A stretch of DNA of 5,382 nucleotides from Oleispira sp963933055 (GCA_963933055.1 CAWVSY010000101.1:1-5382), one strand, 5' to 3'. Shown: positions 1 through 5,337, counted from the stretch's first letter. Notes: generated by a model not told the origin, from the sequence alone. Numbers and translations: made by a program.

Positions 1-60
1 TTGGCGCAGGGGATTACGTTGCGTGATGGTCCAGAAGGGACGAGCTGGACTCAAGGCTAA
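1..60 (+). CDS. cysS: Cysteinyl-tRNA synthetase, C-terminal end (partial)
   Basis: Frame 1 is open from the window edge to a TAA at 58-60 and reads LAQGITLRDGPEGTSWTQG. The pattern (hydrophobic)-x-L-x-DGPxGTxW is the usual extreme C-terminus of bacterial CysRS, the cytoplasmic enzyme that charges tRNA-Cys with cysteine. Only the last 19 residues are present, so no catalytic motif (HIGH, KMSKS, zinc site) can be seen. Its place, convergent with folD, agrees with the cysS/folD neighbourhood known in Pseudomonas. The identification rests on a short motif plus synteny; the rest of the gene lies upstream of the window. Confidence 0.8.
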   Translation: MAQGITLRDGPEGTSWTQG

Positions 61-75
61 AAGATTGTCGTACGA

Positions 76-142
76 CTGTCGCCCTAAAGGACGACCTACA
101 TTGAGCTTTATCTCTTTGTAGGTCGCGGCTTTAGTCCGACAG
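76..142. repeat. Pair of inverted REP-like palindromes (BIME-like) between cysS and folD
   Basis: Two arms face each other. The right arm has GTAG (118-121) followed by an imperfect hairpin GTCG...CGAC (122-140, loop TTTA). The left arm is the same design on the minus strand: GTAG (complement of 96-99), then a hairpin over 78-95 with a TAAA loop. The arms also pair with each other: CTGTCG/CGACAG (76-81 with 137-142), CTAAAG/CTTTAG (84-89 with 129-134) and a perfect 9-bp block CGACCTACA/TGTAGGTCG (92-100 with 117-125). Eighteen bases separate the two GTAG cores. A GTAG tetranucleotide plus palindrome is the known signature of REP elements mobilised by RAYT transposases. Lying between convergent stop codons, the pair may also help terminate or stabilise both transcripts. 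The REP identity is inferred from form, because genome copy number cannot be seen. Confidence 0.6.
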
Positions 143-153
143 GTCTTTGTTTT

Positions 154-1014
154 CTAAATTTTAGTATGCAATTCTTCGCATGCTTGCAAAGTATTCTCTA
201 AAAGCTTCGCGCGGGTCATAGGGCCAACGCCGCCTGGTACTGGAGTAATGTGGCTAGCGTTCTGCGAGGCTGCTTCAAATTCAACGTCTCCTACAAGCTT
301 GCCGTCTTCTAAGCGGTTGATGCCTACGTCAATTACGATGGCGCCTTTCTTGATCCATTCGCCTTTTACGATGTCAGGGCGACCAACGGCAACGACTACG
401 ATGTCGCCTAAGCGAACGTGGCTTTCAAGATCTTCAGTGAAGCGGTGGCACGTCGTTACTGTGCAACCTTTCAGTAATAACTCTAACCCCATTGGGCGAC
501 CAACGATATTAGAAGAACCTACGATCACGGCATGTTTGCCTTTGATGGGTTCTTTGGTATTTTCTAATAGTGTCACGATGCCAGCCGGTGTGCAGGGGCG
601 CAGTAGTGGCATACGCTGAGCAAGGCGGCCAATATTGAAGGGGTGGAAGCCATCAACATCTTTATCTGGCGCAATGCGTTCTAAAATTTCATCTGATTTC
701 AATTGCGCAGGTAATGGTAGCTGTACCAATATGCCATCAATTGTATCGTCGTTATTCAATTCGTCTATTAGGCTTAGTAGTTCGCCTTGAGAGGTTGATA
801 CGGGTAAGTCATAAGCTTGGCTATTGATGCCAACTTCTTCGCAGTCTTTACGTTTGTGTTTAACATAGACTTCGGAGGCAGGATCTTTACCGACTAAGAT
901 AACGGCTAAGCCCGGGGCTCTTAGTCCTTTGTCTAAACGCTGCTGTACGCGTTCGGCAACTGTTTTACGAATAGATTCGGCAGTAGCTTTGCCATCAATA
1001 ATTTGAGCGCTCAT
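154..1014 (-). CDS. folD: Bifunctional methylenetetrahydrofolate dehydrogenase / methenyltetrahydrofolate cyclohydrolase
   Basis: FolD is a cytoplasmic dimer that oxidises 5,10-methylene-THF to 5,10-methenyl-THF with NADP and hydrolyses that to 10-formyl-THF, feeding purine and formyl-Met synthesis. The 286-residue product has the family's usual length (about 288 in E. coli). The N-terminal catalytic domain shows Y50 and the catalytic K54 in YVKHKRK, QLPLP at 98-102, DKDVDGFHPFNIGRL at 117-131 and PCTPAGI at 140-146. The Rossmann domain has VIVGSSNIVGRPM at 163-175, CHRFTEDL at 189-196 (E. coli-like), VGINR at 230-234 and the signature PVPGGVGPMT at 258-267. The start is the ATG at 1014. Upstream on the minus strand only a weak AAGG lies about 12 nt away, but the N-terminus MSAQIIDGKA aligns with the family. 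Monocistronic, convergent with cysS and divergent from the tRNA genes. Nothing is missing or broken. Confidence 0.97.
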   Translation of the reverse strand: MSAQIIDGKATAESIRKTVAERVQQRLDKGLRAPGLAVILVGKDPASEVYVKHKRKDCEEVGINSQAYDLPVSTSQGELLSLIDELNNDDTIDGILVQLPLPAQLKSDEILERIAPDKDVDGFHPFNIGRLAQRMPLLRPCTPAGIVTLLENTKEPIKGKHAVIVGSSNIVGRPMGLELLLKGCTVTTCHRFTEDLESHVRLGDIVVVAVGRPDIVKGEWIKKGAIVIDVGINRLEDGKLVGDVEFEAASQNASHITPVPGGVGPMTRAKLLENTLQACEELHTKI

Positions 1015-1192
1015 GTAAATCTTTAACCTTGCAGTAGATCAGAAGAAATCTGGTGTGATTCGTTGGCGTGATTTTCTCACGACTGACTATTAAAGCAAAG
1101 TAGGGAGGTGAGTTTATTCCACCGAATGCTGAATTATTAGGTTAACCCCGTTGTTTTTATTAACTTTTTAAAAAAATAACTCGAGAAAGAGG

Positions 1193-1221
1193 TTGACGCA
1201 GTCAGGGGGCGTGGGTAATAT
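1193..1221 (+). promoter_or_regulatory. Sigma-70 promoter of the tRNA operon
   Basis: TTGACG (1193-1198), a 17-nt spacer and TAATAT (1216-1221) form a near-consensus sigma-70 promoter about 50 nt upstream of tRNA-Pro. The bases after the -10 box are GCGCACC, a GC-rich discriminator like those of stringently controlled stable-RNA promoters. A run of T then A (1165-1177) lies where an UP element would sit. The predicted start is near 1228, which gives a leader of about 44 nt. The position and discriminator fit well, but no experiment is visible here. Confidence 0.8.
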
Positions 1222-1271
1222 GCGCACCACTTCAACGAGACGGTGAAATCATTTACCTCTTGAGGATGTTT

Positions 1272-1348
1272 CGGGATATAGCGCAGTCTGGTAGCGCGCC
1301 TGCTTTGGGAGCAGGATGTCGGGAGTTCGAATCTCTCTATCCCGACCA
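1272..1348 (+). tRNA. tRNA-Pro (anticodon UGG)
   Basis: A complete cloverleaf of 77 nt. The acceptor stem CGGGATA/TATCCCG (1338-1344) is perfect, with the C1-G72 pair typical of bacterial tRNA-Pro. The D arm starts AGCGCAG, the anticodon stem is CCTGC/GCAGG with loop TTTGGGA (1304-1310), and the anticodon TGG is at 1306-1308. The T arm contains GTTCGAATC. Discriminator A1345 is followed by encoded CCA (1346-1348). It decodes CCA and, through U34 wobble, other proline codons. First gene of a four-tRNA operon. Confidence 0.98.
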
Positions 1349-1352
1349 CTAA

Positions 1353-1370
1353 ATCTAACGCTAGTTAGAT
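1353..1370 (+). other. Perfect hairpin in the tRNA-Pro/tRNA-Arg spacer
   Basis: ATCTAAC (1353-1359) and GTTAGAT (1364-1370) form a perfect 7-bp stem with the tetraloop GCTA. It fills most of the 28-nt spacer between the CCA of tRNA-Pro and the first base of tRNA-Arg. No U-tract follows, so it is not an intrinsic terminator. A role in positioning RNase cleavage of the polycistronic precursor is plausible but is inference. Confidence 0.5.
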
Positions 1371-1376
1371 GGCCAT

Positions 1377-1453
1377 GCGCCTATAGCTCAACTGGATAGA
1401 GCATCGCCCTTCTAAGGCGAGGGTTGCAGGTTCGAGTCCTGCTGGGCGTACCA
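1377..1453 (+). tRNA. tRNA-Arg (anticodon UCU)
   Basis: A complete 77-nt cloverleaf. Acceptor strands GCGCCTA (1377-1383) and TGGGCGT (1443-1449) pair with two wobbles, G1·U72 and U6·G67. The anticodon stem is TCGCC/GGCGA (1404-1408, 1416-1420), the loop CTTCTAA, and the anticodon TCT is at 1411-1413. The T loop is TTCGAGT. Discriminator A1450 is followed by encoded CCA (1451-1453). It decodes AGA and AGG. The body resembles the E. coli tRNA-Arg(UCU). The terminal G·U pair is uncommon, yet the rest of the molecule is intact. Confidence 0.97.
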
Positions 1454-1503
1454 ATTAATTTGGATGGTCTTTTAGGTTATTAGTGGTTGTACGATGAATA
1501 TCT

Positions 1504-1580
1504 GGTGGCTGTAGCTCAGTTGGTAGAGCGCAGGATTGTGATTCCTGTGGTCGAGGGTTCGATCCCCTTCAGCCACCCCA
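1504..1580 (+). tRNA. tRNA-His (anticodon GUG), copy 1
   Basis: A complete tRNA-His. Acceptor strands GTGGCTG (1505-1511) and CAGCCAC (1570-1576) pair perfectly. The encoded extra G-1 is at 1504 opposite discriminator C1577; this G-1:C73 pair is the hallmark recognised by HisRS. The anticodon stem is CAGGA/TCCTG and the anticodon GTG is at 1538-1540. Encoded CCA is at 1578-1580. The sequence is identical to the second copy 106 bp downstream. It decodes CAC and CAU. Confidence 0.98.
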
Positions 1581-1609
1581 TTTATTTTTCGATATCGTGT
1601 TACCGTTAT

Positions 1610-1686
1610 GGTGGCTGTAGCTCAGTTGGTAGAGCGCAGGATTGTGATTCCTGTGGTCGAGGGTTCGATCCCCTTCAGCCACCCCA
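1610..1686 (+). tRNA. tRNA-His (anticodon GUG), copy 2
   Basis: Base-for-base identical to the first tRNA-His. G-1 is at 1610 opposite C1683, the acceptor strands are 1611-1617 and 1676-1682, the anticodon GTG is at 1644-1646 and CCA at 1684-1686. It is the last tRNA of the operon. No hairpin-plus-T-run terminator is seen before tig, so transcripts could continue or end by RNase processing. Confidence 0.98.
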
Positions 1687-1705
1687 TTTCTAGTAAAAAT
1701 TTTAC

Positions 1706-1741
1706 ACTTCCCCTTGAAATTCAAAACATTAGCCGCAATTA
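1706..1741 (+). promoter_or_regulatory. Candidate sigma-32 (heat-shock) promoter for tig
   Basis: The -35 region ACTTCCCCTTGAA (1706-1718) matches the known sigma-32 pattern TCTCnCCCTTGAA at 10 of 12 fixed bases. After 14 nt comes CCGCAATTA (1733-1741), which resembles CCCCATnTA with two mismatches, both in the core. The 14-nt distance from CTTGAA to the -10 block equals that of the E. coli dnaK P1 promoter. Transcription would start near 1748, giving a leader of roughly 170 nt. The -35 match is strong and the -10 match moderate. Confidence 0.5.
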
Positions 1742-1791
1742 AGATAATTACTTAATTTATTCGTGCCGCTGAACCCTATGCTTTATGGCTA

Positions 1792-1820
1792 TGGTTCTAA
1801 TGCTAAGCATGGGATATAAT
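1792..1820 (+). promoter_or_regulatory. Candidate sigma-70 promoter for tig (strong -10, weak -35)
   Basis: A perfect TATAAT lies at 1815-1820, followed by ACGCGAC. The best-spaced -35 (TGGTTC, 1792-1797) matches poorly and there is no extended -10 TGn. An 11-bp palindrome ATGCT-A-AGCAT (1800-1810) fills the spacer and could be an activator or repressor site. The start would be near 1827, about 95 nt before the tig ATG. Confidence 0.5.
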
Positions 1821-1838
1821 ACGCGACTTTTATGATGT

Positions 1839-1882
1839 CAGGTGCAATGAAAGCCTATTTAAAATACCTATATGGCTACCTG
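1839..1882 (+). promoter_or_regulatory. Possible stem-loop in the tig leader
   Basis: CAGGT (1839-1843) can pair with ACCTG (1878-1882), and AGCC (1852-1855) with GGCT (1874-1877). The two stems are contiguous on the 3' side and separated by 8 nt on the 5' side. The structure would end 39 nt before the start codon and leave the ribosome binding site free. It matches no riboswitch class I recognise and could be chance. Confidence 0.25.
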
Positions 1883-1921
1883 TATTCCAAGACCAAACGT
1901 TAATTTAACTGAGAGAAAAAC

Positions 1922-3235
1922 ATGCAAATTTCTATCGAAACTACTCAAGGCCTAGAGCGCAAGATGACAATTGGCGTTCCTGCCGCTGACGTTGACGGTC
2001 AGGTTGTTGTAGCTCTTAAAAGTATGGTTAAAGGTCGTAAAATTGATGGTTTCCGTCAGGGCAAAATTCCACCAAATGTTGCGCAAAAAATGTTTGGTAA
2101 GCCAGCTCGTCAAGAAGCTGTACAGCAAGTAATGCAGCGTTCTTTCTTTGAAGCGATTTCAAAAGAAGGCGTTCAGATGGCGGGTATGCCAACTAACTTC
2201 GAAGCCACTGTTAATGAAACAGGTAAAGATTTAGAGTTTGTTGCTACTTTCGAAGTTTATCCTGAAATTGCTTTGGCTGACCTCGCTAGCATTGAAGTAA
2301 ACAAAAAGAAATCTACAGTAACGGATGCTGACGTTGAGACTATGGTTGAAACGCTTCAGAAGCAGCAAGCTAAATGGGAAGTTTCTTCCGACGCGGCTGT
2401 TGATGGCGATCAAGCGGTTGTTGATTTTGATGGTTTCATCGATGGCGAAGCATTTGAAGGTGGTAAGGCTGAAGGTTATAACTTAACTCTAGGCTCTAAA
2501 TCAATGATCCCTGGTTTTGAGGCGGGTATCGAAGGTCTTAAAGCTGGTGATGAGAAAACGCTAGAGCTTTCTTTCCCAGCGGATTACCACAAAGAAGATC
2601 TTCAAGGTAAAGCAGTAGAATTTAAAGTTGCTGTTAAAGAAGTTAAAAAGCCTGAGCTTGCTGAGCTAAACGAAGATTTCTTTAAAGGTTTTGGTGTTGA
2701 ATCAAAAGATTTAGAGAGCTTTAAGGTTGATATTCGTGCCAATATGGATCGCGAACTTGATCGTGCTATTCGTAATGATGTTAAAAACCAAGTTATTGAA
2801 GGTTTGGTTGCGGCAAACGAAATTGAAGTACCAACGGCTTTGGCTAATCAAGAAATTGATCGTCTTCGTCAGCAAGCTGTTCAGCAGTTTGGTGGTGGTC
2901 AGGGTATTGATGCAAGTATGCTTCCAGCAGAATTGTTCAAAGACCAAGCTGATCGTCGCGTACGTGTTGGCTTGTTGATGAATGCTGCGATTGAAGCATT
3001 TGAATTGACCGCTTCTGAAGAAAAAGTAGATGCATTGATCGAAGAAGTGGCTTCTACTTATCAAGAGCCAGAGCAGGTGCGTGAGTATTACAAAAATACT
3101 CCAGAGCAAAAATCTCAGGTTGAAGCGCTTGCATTAGAAGAGCAGGTTGTTGAGAAGATTCTAGAAAGTGCAAAAGTGACTGAAACTGAAGCAGCTTACG
3201 AAGAAGTTATTAAGGCTGCTAACGCACCTCAATAA
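1922..3235 (+). CDS. tig: Trigger factor, ribosome-associated chaperone and prolyl isomerase
   Basis: Trigger factor binds the large ribosomal subunit at the exit tunnel (via L23) and shields and folds nascent chains. The 437-residue product is close to the E. coli length of 432. The N-terminal ribosome-binding domain (about 1-115) has the signature GFRQGKIP at 43-50, exactly where E. coli has GFRKGKVP. The FKBP-type PPIase domain (about 155-245) includes GDQAVVDFDGFIDGEAFEGG, the core MIPGFEAGIEGLKAGDEK (195-212) and FPADYH. The helical C-terminal chaperone domain runs from about 250 to the end and is rich in Glu, Gln and Lys. The ATG at 1922 is preceded by GAGAG (1911-1915) at good spacing. 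A terminator follows the stop codon, so tig is largely separate from clpPX. Two candidate promoters, one heat-shock-like, lie upstream. Confidence 0.98.
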   Translation: MQISIETTQGLERKMTIGVPAADVDGQVVVALKSMVKGRKIDGFRQGKIPPNVAQKMFGKPARQEAVQQVMQRSFFEAISKEGVQMAGMPTNFEATVNETGKDLEFVATFEVYPEIALADLASIEVNKKKSTVTDADVETMVETLQKQQAKWEVSSDAAVDGDQAVVDFDGFIDGEAFEGGKAEGYNLTLGSKSMIPGFEAGIEGLKAGDEKTLELSFPADYHKEDLQGKAVEFKVAVKEVKKPELAELNEDFFKGFGVESKDLESFKVDIRANMDRELDRAIRNDVKNQVIEGLVAANEIEVPTALANQEIDRLRQQAVQQFGGGQGIDASMLPAELFKDQADRRVRVGLLMNAAIEAFELTASEEKVDALIEEVASTYQEPEQVREYYKNTPEQKSQVEALALEEQVVEKILESAKVTETEAAYEEVIKAANAPQ

Positions 3236-3282
3236 TACGTCCTTCGAGTGACTGACAACTTTCAGAACACCGACTAAACTAG

Positions 3283-3315
3283 AAACAGTTACTCTTATGG
3301 AGTAACTGTTTTTTT
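3283..3315 (+). terminator. Strong intrinsic terminator between tig and clpP
   Basis: AAACAGTTACTC (3283-3294) and GAGTAACTGTTT (3300-3311) form a perfect 12-bp stem with the 5-nt loop TTATG. The T-run spans 3309-3315. It lies 47 nt after the tig stop codon and only 34 nt before the chosen clpP start. It should end most tig transcripts; any readthrough into clpP would be partial. Confidence 0.9.
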
Positions 3316-3332
3316 GCTGATAATAATGAGTC

Positions 3333-3338
3333 AGGGAG
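3333..3338 (+). promoter_or_regulatory. Ribosome binding site that fixes the clpP start
   Basis: AGGGAG lies 11 nt before the ATG at 3350, a slightly long but usable spacing. The in-frame alternatives (TTG 3314, ATG 3326) have only the terminator T-run and AT-rich sequence upstream and no Shine-Dalgarno match. Confidence 0.5.
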
Positions 3339-3349
3339 TGCTTGGATCG

Positions 3350-3973
3350 ATGTTTGATTCGAATAATAGTAAAGACATCATGGGTGCATTGGTCCCTATG
3401 GTGGTTGAGCAGACAGCTCGCGGTGAGCGTTCATACGATATTTATTCACGTTTATTGAAAGAGCGTGTTATTTTCATTGTTGGCCAAGTGGAAGACCACA
3501 TGGCGAATCTGGTTGTGGCTCAGATGTTGTTTTTAGAGTCTGAAAATCCAGATAAGGATATTCACCTGTATATTAACTCTCCAGGTGGTTCTGTAACGGC
3601 TGGAATGTCTATTTACGATACCATGCAGTTTATTAAGCCAAACGTTAGTACGATGTGTATTGGCCAGGCATGTAGTATGGGTGCATTTTTGTTGAATGCT
3701 GGCGCGCCAGGTAAGCGTTTTTGTCTGCCGAATTCTCGCGTTATGATTCACCAGCCAAGTGGTGGTGCTCAGGGACAGGCGACGGATATTCAAATCCAGG
3801 CGAGCAATATTCAAGAAACAAAAGATCGACTGAATCGAATTATGGCCAAACATTCTGGTCAAACGATTGAGCAGGTCGCTCAGGATACTGAGCGTGATAA
3901 CTTTATGAGCGCTGAAGAAGCGATGAAGTATGGTTTGATCGATCAAGTATTAGAGAGCCGTAGCGCTGAATAG
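3350..3973 (+). CDS. clpP: ATP-dependent Clp protease proteolytic subunit
   Basis: ClpP is a serine peptidase that forms a two-ring, 14-subunit chamber and degrades proteins unfolded by ClpX or ClpA. From the ATG at 3350 the product is 207 residues, the same length as E. coli ClpP. An in-frame ATG at 3326 would add 8 residues but lacks an RBS. The triad is intact: S109 in GQACSMGA, H134 in MIHQP and D183 in DTERD. INSPGGSVTAG (75-85) forms the oxyanion region. MGALVPMV (11-18) marks the likely propeptide cleavage site, as mature E. coli ClpP begins ALVPMV. The handle helix reads TDIQIQASNIQETK where E. coli has TDIEIHAREILKVK, so several usually conserved positions differ. clpX follows after 36 nt, forming the clpPX unit. 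Position beside tig and clpX argues against a ClpP2-type paralogue. Confidence 0.97.
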   Translation: MFDSNNSKDIMGALVPMVVEQTARGERSYDIYSRLLKERVIFIVGQVEDHMANLVVAQMLFLESENPDKDIHLYINSPGGSVTAGMSIYDTMQFIKPNVSTMCIGQACSMGAFLLNAGAPGKRFCLPNSRVMIHQPSGGAQGQATDIQIQASNIQETKDRLNRIMAKHSGQTIEQVAQDTERDNFMSAEEAMKYGLIDQVLESRSAE

Positions 3974-4009
3974 CGTGCGGCATCAAACGAAAGTTAATGA
4001 GGCAGTCGA

Positions 4010-5305
4010 ATGACCGACGACACTAAAGGCAAAGGCGAAGATAACGGCAAGTTGCTGTACTGCTCCTTTTGTGGCAAAAGTCAGCATGAAGTGCGTAAGC
4101 TGATTGCTGGCCCTTCTGTATTTATTTGTGATGAGTGCGTTGATTTATGCAACGACATTATCCGTGAAGAAGTTCAAGAAGCCGAAAATAAAGGCGATTC
4201 GGATACATTACCGACGCCAAAAGAAGTTAAAGCAACTCTTGATGAGTATGTGATCGGCCAAGATAAAGCAAAGATCGTTTTATCGGTTGCTGTTTATAAT
4301 CACTATAAACGCTTACAGTTTGGTGAGCGTAAAGGTGATATTGAGCTTTCTAAAAGTAATATCTTATTAATCGGTCCAACCGGTAGTGGTAAAACATTAT
4401 TGGCTGAGACTTTGGCGCGTTTGTTGAACGTACCTTTCACTATTGCTGATGCGACGACCTTAACGGAAGCCGGTTATGTGGGTGAAGATGTTGAGAATAT
4501 TATTCAGAAGTTATTGCAGAAATGTGATTACGATGTAGAAAAAGCTCAGCGCGGTATTGTCTATATTGATGAGATCGATAAGATTTCTCGTAAGTCTGAC
4601 AATCCGTCCATTACTCGTGATGTATCGGGTGAGGGTGTTCAGCAAGCTTTGTTGAAATTGATTGAAGGTACGGTCGCTTCTGTTCCGCCTCAGGGTGGTC
4701 GTAAGCATCCTCAGCAAGAGTTCTTGCAAGTTGATACTTCAAATATGCTATTTATTTGTGGTGGTGCGTTTGCGGGTTTAGATAAGCAAATTCGTGATCG
4801 CTCTGAGAAAAGTAGTATTGGTTTCTCGGCTACCGTAAAAGGCAAGTCTGACGAGAAATCTGTTGGAGATGTTTTACGGACTGTTGAGCCAAGTGATTTG
4901 GTTAAGTATGGTTTGATCCCTGAGTTTATTGGTCGTCTTCCTGTTGTTGCAACATTAGACGAGCTAGACGAAGCGGCATTGATTCAGATTTTAACTGAGC
5001 CTAAAAACTCTCTTGTTAAGCAGTATCAAAAACTGTTTGATATGGAAGATGTTGAGCTTGAGTTCCGCGAGTCGGCCTTAAAGGCTGTTGCTAATAAAGC
5101 AATGGAGCGCAAGATTGGTGCTCGTGGTTTACGTTCAATCTTAGAGGGTATTTTACTGAACAGTATGTACAAAATTCCTTCTGAAGAGAATGTGACTAAG
5201 GTTGTCATTGACGAAGGCGTAATTAATGGTGAATCTGAACCATTATTTATCTATGAGTCTAGTGAAGCTGATAAAGTCGATAAAGTTGCACCAGATGATG
5301 TTTAA
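4010..5305 (+). CDS. clpX: ATP-dependent Clp protease ATPase subunit ClpX
   Basis: ClpX is a AAA+ hexamer that recognises tagged proteins (for example ssrA), unfolds them with ATP and threads them into ClpP. It has 431 residues, against 424 in E. coli. The N-terminal zinc domain has four cysteines, C18, C21, C40 and C43 (CSFC...CDEC), and binds adaptors and substrates. The ATPase has Walker A GPTGSGKT (122-129), pore loop GYVGE (155-159), Walker B IVYIDEID (183-190, catalytic E188), RKH loop (231-233), the ClpP-docking IGF loop (270-272), arginine-finger motif EFIGRLP (R309) and sensor-2 GARGLR (370-375). The ATG at 4010 has GAGG (3999-4002) 7 nt upstream. The acidic tail contains a short DKVDKV repeat. 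Co-transcribed with clpP and closed by a terminator. Confidence 0.98.
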   Translation: MTDDTKGKGEDNGKLLYCSFCGKSQHEVRKLIAGPSVFICDECVDLCNDIIREEVQEAENKGDSDTLPTPKEVKATLDEYVIGQDKAKIVLSVAVYNHYKRLQFGERKGDIELSKSNILLIGPTGSGKTLLAETLARLLNVPFTIADATTLTEAGYVGEDVENIIQKLLQKCDYDVEKAQRGIVYIDEIDKISRKSDNPSITRDVSGEGVQQALLKLIEGTVASVPPQGGRKHPQQEFLQVDTSNMLFICGGAFAGLDKQIRDRSEKSSIGFSATVKGKSDEKSVGDVLRTVEPSDLVKYGLIPEFIGRLPVVATLDELDEAALIQILTEPKNSLVKQYQKLFDMEDVELEFRESALKAVANKAMERKIGARGLRSILEGILLNSMYKIPSEENVTKVVIDEGVINGESEPLFIYESSEADKVDKVAPDDV

Positions 5306-5337
5306 TTTCTAATCAAAATCTGTTCGCTTTATAAAAG

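Larger units (their letters stand above)
1503..1689 (+). repeat. Direct repeat carrying the two tRNA-His genes
   Basis: Bases 1503-1583 and 1609-1689 are identical over 81 bp: one T before the tRNA, the whole tRNA, and TTT after it. Sequence beyond those edges differs, so only the tRNA body has been kept identical, by selection or by gene conversion. Confidence 0.95.

Noticed and set aside
248..619. Plus-strand open frame of 123 codons inside folD
   Set aside because: Antisense shadow of a fully conserved folD, with composition that reflects the opposite-strand codons.
1067..1081. Small inverted repeat CGTGA-TTTTC-TCACG upstream of folD
   Set aside because: Five base pairs only; no promoter boxes around it allow it to be called an operator, and chance occurrence is likely.
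1101..1140. Strong Shine-Dalgarno-like GGGAGGTG with a tiny downstream frame (ATG 1126 to TAG 1140)
   Set aside because: The ATG is too far from the motif, the peptide is four codons, and it lies upstream of the tRNA promoter with no evident transcript.
1137..1349. Minus-strand open frame of 70 codons beginning MVGIERFELPTS
   Set aside because: Its start is the antisense of tRNA-Pro; this peptide type is a well-known false translation of tRNA genes. It also crosses the tRNA promoter.
1487..1693. Plus-strand open frame of 68 codons over both tRNA-His genes
   Set aside because: It is simply the translated tRNA sequence, twice (VAQLVERRIVIPVVEGSIPFSH type), a common annotation artefact.
1692..1704. 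Palindrome GTAAAAATTTTAC after the last tRNA, considered as a terminator
   Set aside because: The arms are AT-only apart from one pair and leave a one-base centre, so it cannot form a stable hairpin; no G+C stem precedes a T-run.
2711..3109. Overlapping open frames on both strands inside the tig C-terminal domain
   Set aside because: Shadows of low-complexity AT-rich tig codons; residues are skewed (F, N, I, L) with no recognisable domain.
3240..3282. CCTTCGAG after tig, considered as a sigma-32 -35 box for clpP
   Set aside because: It does not match CTTGAA, and no CCCCAT-like block follows at 13-15 nt.
3533..3946. Minus-strand open frame of 137 codons inside clpP
   Set aside because: Shadow of clpP; no protein-family motif and no ribosome binding site context.
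5270..5287. Nine-bp tandem repeat GATAAAGTC/GATAAAGTT at the clpX 3' end
   Set aside because: It encodes DKVDKV in the variable acidic tail; likely trivial slippage with no functional implication.
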